Positions 46,615 through 59,100 of a stretch of DNA of 64,000 nucleotides are shown piece by piece. The notes beneath the pieces are model-generated. The model had not been told where the DNA came from. It did not search any database and saw nothing but the letters and a program-made list of their open reading frames with translations. A program made the position numbers and the translations under genes. The stretch's first letter is position 1. Each line of letters starts with the position of its first letter. The stretch comes from Branchiostoma floridae (taxonomy: Eukaryota > Chordata > Leptocardii > Amphioxiformes > Branchiostomatidae): NCBI RefSeq assembly GCF_000003815.2, contig NC_049981.1, positions 10,691,771 to 10,755,770 of the forward strand, given 5' to 3'.

Positions 46615-47166
46615 GTAGGGGACGGATTACACCATCAGAAATTTTGATCAGAAAAGCAGCCCAGCCTCAATCACTGCAATCCTGCCCTTGGAGAAGGTCA
46701 CATTGAGAATTTTTTACCTCCGATGAAAGGACCTCGTTAGTAGGATTGCCACAAATTACAACTGTCGGGAGGAAAGGGGAATCGTTGCTGTGTTGTAACA
46801 GAGCCACATATTCGAGACCTCGTCTGTATGCAACGCTGCAAAGCATCATCCTTGAGGAAGGTTACAATCGGAGAGTGTTATCTGCCATCAGCTGTCCGTG
46901 ATTGAGATGCAGCGGGGCAGTCTCTCGTTCTGAGTTGCTGGGATATCCTCTCAGTCTGCTCAGGTGAGCAACTGCTGCATGGAGTCGCCGGCAAAATTAC
47001 CGGGCAACAAGATTTGTGGCTGGCGGGAATGAGTTTTGGGATGACATTACGGAGAGCTGTAATTCCACTGTGAATTCAGCGCCCATTATTGAGGAACGTC
47101 ACATCAATTATTCATTACCCCCACACTCACTGTAGGCAGAGGGTTTCCAATCCTGACTGATACAAC

Positions 47167-50100
47167 ATGGAGAACGAGGAATTCTCAAGAAAGTCTGAAA
47201 AGCTGGGCTTGGTGGACCGGGAGGGGAATCGCTCTTACACTCAGCCGCAGCCTGAACTAGATGGCGAGCTGAAGAAGGATCCGGAAAAGGACATTGATAC
47301 GACAAAACCAATCAAAGCTCCCAAAGATGTGGTACCGGATCTCTCCCCCACCACTCAACTTGCACATGACTATGAGAATGCACTGCAGGAGGCAGGCTTT
47401 GGCAGGTACCAGTGGACATTGTTCGCTGCCCTGGGCATGGGCTTGGCGGCTGACGGAGTAGAAATATTTGTGGTGGGATTCGTTCTGCCCAGTGCAGAGA
47501 GGGACCTCTGTCTCTCCGACCAGAGGAAAGGATGGCTAGGTAAGCAATTTTACTCACTAGTTCTTGTTAGGGATGTGTTTAGGCTACATCATCTCATTTC
47601 CTTGGTTCACAACATTCTAAAATAAAATGTTGATCAAAAGGTCACGATTCAAATGGAGGGATGAAAGGAAACCTTTGATTGGAATCTGACTAGATGTATA
47701 TTCACACCCTTTAATTGTGCCTGTGTACTCAAGTACATCCATTCCCTTTTAAAATAGACTCTGTTTCATGCCCATCTTTCAGATAACCATGTGCTTTTGA
47801 ATCCAAGAAGCAGCAAGTTAAATTGCTGTGGCCATATATAGGTGTATTTTGACAATTTCGAAACCCATCTGTCAGTAATGTTTGTATATGAGATTGAGCA
47901 GCCCTATTTATGTAAACGACAGGTTGAAAGATGAGAAAGCACATCATCAGATCTCATTTGTGACCAGGAAAGCATGGAACAGGATCATGTATTTCATACC
48001 CAAGTTAATCCTGCAAGTCTTTCAGGACAACGAATCACAAAACATTGATTTGGGTTAACCCTTCATATCTTTCATTGACAACGAATCAGAAAGCCTCACT
48101 TTGATTGGCCTTGACACCCAGGGAAAGTCAAGAGGGAAATTACAGTCACTCAGGATTATGCATTGGATTTTGAATAAAATACTCAACAATAATTATTGGA
48201 TGTTTCAAGGTTGGATTAATTTTCTCTAATTGAAATTAGTTTAGCTAAATAAATTTCTCTCAATCTGTTATCTTCTTTGCATTGGATGAGCAAGGATGCA
48301 GGAATATGAAATTATGTTTATTACCATAGATATGTAGCATGTTCTTGATCTAGATGCAAATAATTTTGCTCCTATATACAAAATATATGGTTTAAAGTAT
48401 TATATGTATTTTACTTTTTTTAACTTCTGTAGTTTGCATCCTCTTGAAAAAATGACTTCCAATTAGATATTATCATTAATTTTCCAAATATGTAATGTAT
48501 ATACAATTTTCTCACTGAAACAATATTACAATACTGTCACCTGGATACATGATGAAAATATATTGACATAGCATTGCATACATGTACATTTACGTCTAAA
48601 TTAATTTGGTTTCCTTTCACACAGACAAACTAGCTTTGACAAATTGCTTAGATCTGCCAAAGAGTTGCTTGAGGAAAGCCCCATCTTGCCAATTACATTC
48701 AGCCATGTGGTAGCCTTACAAAGCCATTCAGTGGTGATGTATTGGCCTTGTGGGTATCATGGTAGTCTTGTTGCAGTGAACAGGAGGAGACACCAATGAG
48801 CCATTTCTGGTAGCATCTGTATGTCAGACTGCTGTGAATACGTCAGCATGAAATGATTTGTTGTATAGGAAATCTCCCTTTAGCACTCAGTAAATTCTAC
48901 CTCCGTCTCCACTCCCTGGTTTGGCCTACTAGTGTTGGAGTTGCCAGATACTTTGCCCCCAGCATCTAAGACTGAGAGTCAGATAACATTTGCTTAATGT
49001 GCATGCACCAACCAGAGGTTCCTTAGGGGTTCCTCAAGGCTTTGTTTTAGACCACTCAAGGCCACTGTCTGTAACATATAACACATATCTACTAAAATCT
49101 CTCTCTCAATTTGTCATCTTCCATGTATAACGTGAGCAAAAATCTATTTTTGAACATTTGACCAGGTAGCTGAGTGTACATGTGTTAACCAGGTACATGT
49201 AAAGGTACCAACGAGGGGAAAGTCCCCACAAAATATTGCTTACATCTACTAAAAGTTGACCAAACTAAAAAAAAAAAAAAATTAATACAGCATAATACCT
49301 TAATATGTAGTATCTTTCACCAGTTTCACCTTAATATCTTGGCCTCTGAATGGGTCTTTGGTTCGACTGTTTTATCTGCTATCCTCTCATGGCTTCGGCT
49401 AAACTCAAACCTGTCCAATGTGGTTTGCTTTATTTAGAAATATTTTGCATTTTGCACATCAAAACAGAGTCTCAAAAAACTTTCTAATACAATCCAAACC
49501 AAACAAATTGTGATTCAATGTAATGCACATCATCATCATCATCTTGGGCGACTTGCCCAGCTCAAGTTCACAATGATAATATCCAAATTAATGATGTAAT
49601 AGAAATGAAATATAAGGCATAGTCATGAAATATATGGCTATGAATAGCCAACAAGACATGATAATGTGACATTCAGAGACAAAAAGAAGAAGAAGTGACA
49701 GATATTTATAATGTTATGCAAGTGGGAGGAACACAGGAGCTTTATTTTACAAGCACATTACTGGGCTAAACAGAGATTATGCTTTACATGTTGCATCAGA
49801 ACACTTGCCAAGTTGTTTACATGTAGTCAATGCCTAGATTAATCATAAGCTCAAAGTCACATTGTGCTCAGTACATTTTTAAAAAAAAAATGACATTGTG
49901 TCATCATGCCCCAAAGGTTTTTGGGTAGCAACAGAAGTTTTGCTTTTTTCACATTTTATTTTTTTTAGATTTGCAAGTAAGATTTTTTGGTGGGATTGTA
50001 TTACTTTAGGAATATTTGGTTTGTCAAAACGCATTAGGAATAAAGGTTTCAGTGCTACTCATTTATCTTAAGTGAGTGAATTTACTACTAACTGAATACA

Positions 50101-53100
50101 ATATTTCTCTCATCAACATATAAAAATGTACTACAAATCTATGATGAAATGCACATCATAATTTCTACTATATATGAATTGAATATTGACAGATTCTTTA
50201 CTTCAGAGGAGATTAAAGGTAACAGAAAAAAAGTAATTTCAAGCCCTAACTTCCCATCCCTCCTCATACACCAGCAATGAACCGTCCCTGCCTGGGCTCA
50301 GGTGTATGGATCCCCCTAAAGAGGTCACCCCATTCATGGATTAATCAAGCACACAATTGCCACGGATCCAGCCGAATTATTTATAGCTTTGCCTGCCGCA
50401 CAGTCGCATCGCAAAGCTTCACAGCGCAATCGTTGCTCCGTTCCGTTTTATACGGTCCTTGAGTGGGGTCAGAAGCTGATCCAGGAGCTTTGTCTGGCGT
50501 GCGGTTCCCTGATCCTAATGGCGGTAATGCGCCCCTCTCGGATGTCACTGAGCGATGGTGGTCCTTTCAGATCTTTAGATGCTCTGCCCTTTAATCTATC
50601 ACAGCATGGGGAAAGTGCTCTATTTTTCTTTAGCATCTCTTTTCAACTCCTTTTTTGATAATAATGACAATGATAATAATAATGATATAATAATAATAAC
50701 AACTGTATTTGCTATCCATGCCAAAGGGCTAATTGCAAACAAAGGAAAACAATTGTATACAAGACGAGTAATGTTATACTTATCAGAGTAGAGAAATGAA
50801 ACACATTTTATGAAATAAGAGGTGGTAAAATATCAGCTATTTTAACCCTATACCAAATGTATTTCAGCACCTGGGACAGCAACCAATGGCCAATGGGTTA
50901 GATTTTGGAATAAGAAATTTTTAGGAGTTGTATATAAGTGATTAGTCACTAATAAATCCCCCAGCCCTATGCTTCCATGCTGTCCACTAAAATTCTTACA
51001 TTCAAATGTCCCAAGAAAATAGATAGATGCAGCCTTTCATTCATCCATCCCCATCAGAATCACAAGACAAACAGCACTCTGTGGTAATCCCCACCCCACC
51101 TCCACCATCCTCCAGGCAAATGGAGAAGAGATGGTGAGAAAAGATTTTGCCTTAATGGAAATAATACAAGTGGTCCAGAAAAAAAATATTTATTGGTTTG
51201 GTCCAAATAAAAATAAGTATAGATTTTTTGAGCAGGTTTCAGATCAATCCATAATCACAGGGTCATTACCTATGTCATCAGATTAGTAGACAATTGGTAC
51301 ATTGTGTAGAGGTCAAAACGTATATTTTTGTAGCTTTTATCATGCCCATGAGAGACATGATTTCATTGCAGTGGTATGTAAGAAAGTGATTTATTTTCTT
51401 TTTGACTGATTATTAGGGGTAATAAAAACTTGGTGATGTCATCCATGATAATTGGCATAAAATTAAGAATTTTTCATGTCTTTATTCAGCAACAGTTTTT
51501 CATGAATTTATCAAAGCAACAAAAGATGAAAAAAATTCATGACAATATGACTAGTCAGGAAATATTAATATTCTCATCACATGATTCAAGAGGTTTCTTG
51601 TGTGCTTCTGAGCCTAGGATAATATCCTTCACATGAGTAGATTATGTGGTGCCATGGTGACTAGAGCTCTGGAAGAAGATTTATGTCAAATTGAGATTCT
51701 TAGGAAATGAACTTATTGATCCCTGCTGTCAGGCAAACTTAGACCACATCAATTTATTCTTTTGGTCTTCAGACATTTTTAAGTAAAATTAAGGGAAACA
51801 GAAGACTTTTAGGAAAACTTGCATCTTACTAAATATGTGTACATTGTATATTACTCCCTTAACCTGTTTTTCACTAAGGTTCAGCCCTCAGACTATTTTG
51901 GTATAATTTAGTGTTATTTTAATAATCTGATAAAAAAAACAAATAAAATTAGCGTGTCCTTAACAACAGTAAATTGTCCCCAGTTTCTACCAGGAGAAAA
52001 CACGTTGATTTACTTATAATTGAGGTGCAACACATTACTTCACCATATTGAGATAACATCCAAATGCAAATAAAAATTCAGCAAAGCAACTTAGTCAAAT
52101 GTCTGACTTTTTGCTACCAAATAGACTAAAGCTTAATAAAATTTATTATTATGAAATTGATACATGAAACAGTAGTAACTGTTCCTAAAACAATTCTCAT
52201 ATTCAAAATTATATTTTAGACAATATGTATCTGATGATTTTCATGATGATGTTTATTTGGTTTGGCCCCTTTTCAACTAAACTACAATTGGTGAGCAAAT
52301 ATTGAACAAATCAAATATCAAAATTACGGTAGGTGCGAATGTGTAATAGAAATGTGATGTACAATGCAAATTTATGATTTATCAAGGCAACAAAGCACAC
52401 CAAAGGTCAGAATATTCTTTATCGAAGAAATTGTAAATCAGCTGTTGAAGTGAGCAAGGGGTGTTCCATGAAATACAACCAGGATTATTATGTCAAGGAA
52501 AAAATATGATTACCATTCCCTGTCACCCCTCGGGAGATAGCCACAGGTTTCATCATTAGTGAAACATGATTATTTCTCCCTGAAGTGATTTCATTACACA
52601 TTCATTACATGTTCAAGGATGACACAACATCATCTTATTCTCAGTGTTTTTGACCCAAGGTCAAATCTTTTGGTAATGAACACTATACGTAATACTGTGC
52701 CCCCCTCCCCTCTCCTCCCATTTGTAATGATTGTACCATTCAAACCATCAGCCCTATTGTTTTAAAAAAATGGTTCACTGACTTTCATATTTCCCTTGGG
52801 TGCATTTCTGCTTCAGGCAAAAACAAAGCAACCCTTTGGGGAGTTACTTTCAAGGCTGTATTCTATTACTGAAGCCAAAGGTGGTATGATTTCAATAAAA
52901 ACAGTCGTATGGAATATAGTTGAACGCTGTGATTTTGTGGTCATGAAGGTCAAAGTGCTTTGCTTGTTAACATATTAGGATTTTTTGAAACGATACCCCT
53001 TTTTTGTATTCTGGGAATCAAATGCTTCATTGCTTTTCTATCAACTTTTTATGGTCTTTTCTGATCACATCATCAAAGTAAAAGGCCATATTAAATGGTC

Positions 53101-56100
53101 CATCTGCATCTTTCAATGAATTTAAGAACATTGCATATATGATGGCTGTGTCAATGAATTGTGAAGAGTTAGGTCCACAGAAGTTTAGTGTAGATCTCTT
53201 GTCAAACCACAAGACTTCTTGAATTAAGTCAGACAACTTAAAAGTCTGTGAAATGAATTTCAGTGTACGCAATTATATTCAAAGCCCCTTGATGCAACCA
53301 CCACATAGCATCTTGATTTATTGGGAACACTCACTGTGCACATTTGGAGCGCAGGGGGCCAAAGGCATGTTCCCAATAGTCATATATACATGTACTACTG
53401 TAAATGCCTTTAAATTTACAGGAATTTAATTTGCAGTAGGGATAAAATGAAGTGTTCATTTTTTGTTGTTAACAGTGAAGAGGTTACCATGAATATTGAA
53501 CCCTGGTGAAAAATTTTAGCATTTACAATATTCCCAGATGGCTAGCAAGAATCATTAAATAAATTCCGAAAATAATTTCATCAGGTTGGTAGGTCATAGG
53601 ATAGCTGATGTACATTCTGGTGGCACTTTTGTGGCAAGAGCACAATCCCAAACACCCATATCAGCTTCAAATAGCAGCAAGAAGCAGAGCTCCAGTGAGA
53701 AGCTCTGAGGAAAATGTCTGAAAGGCATCGAAAAGTCAGCAGGTAATATTAACTGGTAGTGTAAAAGAAAACTTTTGTGGAGGACCAGTCTTCTATGCGC
53801 TGATGTATTGCCCAGTGTTGTCGTGCAGAATACAGAGACAGCGTTGGGCCCCAGGTGGCCAGGATTTCCGAGAAACAAGATGTCAAGACCGTCTCTACGA
53901 GGACATATTTATTATGCAGCAGATAACTAGATTTACTTGTGGGCTGCAGCTTTGTGTTTAGGCCCTCATGTGTGTCATTTGTCATAGAAGCCGGGTGGTA
54001 CGGCCATCTGCCATGCTAACTGTTCGTTCTACAATCTTGAAAGAAAAGAGCTGATCACAGAATGCTTCATTAGATGTATACATGTGTGCCATTATCCATC
54101 ACAGAACTATAATATTTAACCTCTCCAAGAAGGATATGTTTTCTTGAGCATTCATGTGTCTGTCTGTCTGTCTCTAAACACAGTATCTTTAGCAGGTCTA
54201 GATAGGTTGTCGTGATATTTGTGGATTAGATCCTAATCAAGTTAATGGAACCTCAAAATGATCAGATTTTGGACCCCCCCTCCCCCCATTTCAGGCAATG
54301 TGAACTCCCTAGGATTTGTCCAATATTCAAAGAATTGTCATACAATTTTTACAATGAAGAAGGGTTGATCAAAATATGATGAAATATAGAACCTCTCTTG
54401 CATACTGTAATTAATTTTACATTTTTTTACCATTTCTTAGGCACATTTACTGATATGCATTATTATCTTCTCTAAAGCTTTTTAATTACTATGCCTAAAT
54501 CAACATTTCTCTGGTCAATGTCTTGTTGTTCTATGAACTTTCATAATTTTCGTTTAATCTATATTGTACGATTGTTTAATTGTTAAACAAAGGTATGATT
54601 ATGTGTAATTTAACTTGCAAACAATGCATGTCAAACATGATGGTAGAAGACGAAACACATTTTATGTCAATGATAGTTCATTCTACAATCACAAAAGAAG
54701 AGAGTTGTTTGAAGAGGCCACCAAATTCTAGAGTTTGCTTTTAGACTTAAGTAGACACTTGCTGATACTTTTAATTATGTAACTTGCAATTAGGCCACGG
54801 GCAAGAATTTGTAATAAACTTAACTATATTATTTCACAATTTCTGTGCACTTATGAGCTTCCTTTAATCATCATAGCAGTTAACCAACATTTCAAATCGT
54901 ACGTACTTCACATAATGCTTCATTAGATGTATACGTGTGTGCCATTATTCCATCACAGAACTAACAGTGTTGAGAATAATGAGCCAGTGGTTGGTGATTT
55001 ACAGGTACTGTCACTTCTGACAGATTAATATCCAAATTGCCATACATGCCGTTAGCTACATGTATATCACGACACATAGAGAGACTTCCAAGATGATTTG
55101 TAATTCTGTTCTTCAATTCTCTTTGACTACAGTAAATGTATACTGCATACAATTTGTCATTCTTTAACAACAGAAAAGACCTCCTCATCTACGGATATAG
55201 ATGTAAAGGTACGCTACATGCTTGCAAGCCTGGACTAAATGTATTACACCACAGAGCAGCTATTTTCATTAAGGGAGTATATCAGCAGGATCTGACTGAC
55301 AAAAGCATTAAAAATAAAGTCACTTTTTAGGGTCATTTTCTACATCACAAGTTGGATCTATCTTTAAGTTATCACAATGCGTAGTGTCATGAGAAAATCT
55401 TAAAATATGCACACTTCCCACGGCTGAGGCAGTTGCCTGTCATTTTTGGTAGACTATAGAAAATAAATATATTTTTAGCTTTTTACTCTGTATATAATGA
55501 TATTTGATAATTTTGTATATAATCAATTCTGTTTATAATTGTCACCAAATTGTATATTTATGTCTACTGACTTTTGATGTCTAATGTTTATTGTTTGATT
55601 TGGTTTCGTATTGTTTTCTATTATCATTTCAGGTCTGGGAGGACAACTTGTAAAGGTGTTGATACACCTGTTTTGTCCTCCCTTCCACTTGTTTTTGCAT
55701 GTGGTAAATTCAAATAAAGAAATAAAGAAAAATAGCAAGGGGACTAAATAGCACTTTCTTTTACTTTTTTTTACAATGATTCTGGAAATGTGAAACAAAA
55801 CAGAAATTAGTTGCAATATGTCTAATCTGAAAGGAGCTCAGAACATTTGTGGTTTTGATCCCAAAGTTCTGTATGATGCCCCTTTGAAACAAATAAACAG
55901 GACACCTTCAAACAAGCTTAACTACCACATCCCTAGGGTTCTTGGAAAGACTTTTCCTATCATCAATTCCAATACATTACACTAAGCAGCCCTGTTTTGT
56001 GACCGAGCTAGAGAAAGAGGTTTTAGCTTAAGGAAAGCCTGCAGGGTCCCCTTGTCATGCGGCCTGTTTTGTAGCATGCTGAAGTCAACCTACTTACGAC

Positions 56101-59100
56101 ACTGGAAGGCTATCAGAGATCTGAGACGTGGTGGCACCACATCTATCTGTGTCAGCACAGGGTCTGACTTGAGGGGTGGATTCAAAGACTCTAGGGTCGT
56201 GGGGTTAGGAGAGGATCCATCTTCGTGTCAAGACCGGAATCCAGATGAGAGGAAAAGAGGTTGAAATAGTGTCTGCTGCAGGTTATCTACCGTGATATCT
56301 GAAATGCTTGAGTAAATCCATTTGTATTTGTGTAGAAGCTGACTTTATACGACTTCTTGTTGTAACTCTGAAATCTTAAAAAATCAAACCTCTATCTTCC
56401 TGAAGTAAGATTTTTTGAATAACTAAGTGTGACATGCTTTTACTACTTGTCAACCAATATATAACCAGTTATTTCCTGTTTGTAGTTATATTGCATTCTT
56501 TGCATCAGCCGTCAGTACCTTTCAATATCAGATCCACAGCAATACTACATAGAGCCAGTAGATTTATGTCATTCCCAGGGGATTCAAAAGTATGGCAGAA
56601 TTGATCTGGTTCCAGAATAATAAGACACGTTGAAAGCTCTAGAAATCTTGGAAAATAGGTAATACATTTGCCATTGTTGTGGTCTTGCATTTGGTACGAT
56701 CTTTTTCGTTGTTTGAAGGAGTCAAAAATTAGGAAAGGGAATTTGCAAAATGTTGTTTTTTCTTCTTTTCTTCATTGGACAGAAAGACATCTCTTTCTTT
56801 CTGTAAAACAATTTACTTTTACAACAATTTTATTTTAGGGCAGGAGGGGAAAGAATTTTTTTCAATGTTTTATATTCATAGTTTGTAGTTGCAACAAGTT
56901 TGTAATTGTACATAAATTAAATAAATTTATATTTTAGTCATTTTTTGGCTGAAGAATGCATAAATGCAACAAGAATCTTTCTGGTTTTGTCAAATTTGTT
57001 TCAATATGTTATCTGTAGTGAATTAGCAATTTTTATTTACAGCAATGTGAGGCACATTTATGTAACTATTTATTCACATATTGTTACATTTATCTATTCA
57101 TTTATCATTCACCTTTGGAGGTTGTCTTTCATAAACAACATGCAAGGAAATACTCAAATGAAGATATACAACTAACACCATCATCTAGACTGTAACAACA
57201 ACAATGAAATTGAAAACATAAATTTACAGCCTACCAAGAAGGAAAAAAATATATAATATAGGCAAAACTGTAATTGAAAACAAATGTATGTTTTCCCCAT
57301 GTGTCTAATAAAAGCTGTGTTTTCTATTTGCACAATACATTACAAGGTAGACATTACGACTATGGCATCCACAGGGACATGTAACTTGACATATCACCAA
57401 CCTCAGAGTGATTTTCCTTCTCTGCCTTAATACCCTTAAAGCTTAATCAGCTCAGACATTCACCCGATCTGTAGTCGTTTCCCAGGCGACGTTTTTGTGT
57501 TCTGATGGACCATTTTCTCCTGATGGGGTGATTCTATTTTGTGTCCGTTGCAGTACCATTGGTAACTGTAATTCCACAGTGGTAAATGACTGGAGGGGTT
57601 TACATACACAACAAGCAATCCATCATGGATACAGGCATTTTACTGCATTAGGCCATTTTGATTGATTATATGAAAAACATCCAAGCATGCATCAATATCA
57701 AGCCATTAAAAGAATATGTTTTTACCATACTGTAAATTGTACAAAAAAGCTGCAAAATGAGGAAATATAATATATCATATTATGATTTTTCAGAAACTTG
57801 ATGTCATTTATTCCAAGGTCAATTCCAAGATTAAAGGAGAAGATATGAAATAGTAAAAATGAAGAGTCTATTATTTGGTATACCATACTCTGTGTGTTCG
57901 GGCATTTGTTCAACCTTCAATACTTAGATTTCATAATGAAGGCAACTTTATTGGGGGGGGGGTGTTGGTTGGACAAACTTTTTTATTTGCATGCTTGCAT
58001 CAGTTCTGCAGTTCTCAGAGGATGTCATCCCTATAATCAAATAGATGGCCTTAGCTTGCAAATAGGTTTTAGGAAATGTAATGTTGTTTTGATAGCCAAG
58101 TGGCTAGGTTTGCAGACATGGGATTGAAAGGTCACAAGTTTGATTCCTGGTTAAGACATTGCATCTTTCATTAAGTCGCTTTACACGAATTTCCTTACTC
58201 CTAGGTGTTCATGGTACATGACTTTGGTTGGGGAAGTAAATGGAGGAAGAAGAATTAGAACAGTAATATTTTCAGCACCAAGGACAGGAGCCATAATATG
58301 TCATCATTTTTTATTTTCCAAGATTTTTTTAAACAGACTGATGCTGATCACAAAAATAGCTCTATCAGAACCTTCTCTGTCCATTTAACATGGGGGTCCT
58401 CCTAGCAATGTCCATTCTTGCAGAAGGGTAATTTTCTTACAATTCTATTTCGGACATGAGTAGTTTTTGAAGTCCATTATGAGTGGAAATGGTTTTGTAA
58501 TCGTCCATTAAACATGAGGGTGCCTGTGGAATAGTAAATTCATGCAAAGGGGCTCAATTTGGGAAAGCTTCATTTCGAATTCTGCTTCACTTTGCAATAT
58601 AGTTAACATATTTCCTACAGAAGATGTGTAGGAATAGACAATTTTTGTGCTTCATTCTATTTTTTGGAGTGCAATATGCTGTATTTGTTTATAAATATAG
58701 CCTATTTTTATTTCTTCTTTTTTCTGAGAGCAGTGTGTCGAAGTGTAATGTCGCAGTAAATGACTTGTAACTGTGGTGTAACGGTTTACCATCAATGATG
58801 ATTATGGAGATAATTACCACCTAATGGGTTTTGGGGTCATGTAATCAAATCTTGAAGTAGCTTTAATCAAGAAGCTTACTGTAGATTGTGAAATGTTTGC
58901 AGCGGTTTCAATTTCTGGCTCTCTGCAAGCCAGTCATACTGCAAATATTTGCCCTGTAATGCATTGCAAAACTGTGCTTGTTTCAAACATAAAATCAAAG
59001 GTACGGCATACTCTTGATTTTCACCTTATTAGGAATTTTTAGTTCCAAGAACTGACTTAACAATATTCTGTAATTTGTCTGAGATTGAGTGAAGTGAGGT

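Larger units (their letters stand above)
46381..47166 (+). promoter_or_regulatory. 5' region of the SV2-type gene (promoter and 5'UTR)
   Basis: GC content and CpG frequency rise sharply compared with the preceding 17 kb, as expected for a promoter. The region holds a perfect CRE (46447-46454) and a candidate non-coding exon (46525-46614). The coding exon may be preceded by an acceptor (CACTGTAGGCAG) at about 47138. The start site itself cannot be placed from sequence. Confidence 0.45.

Noticed and set aside
49265-49285. Poly-A run as a retroposed transcript tail
   Set aside because: No coding or UTR-like sequence or target duplication could be seen on its left.
54271-54290. C-rich run as a possible G-quadruplex or i-motif
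   Set aside because: Too short and irregular, and similar homopolymer runs (39182-39196, 57951-57962) occur as ordinary low-complexity DNA.
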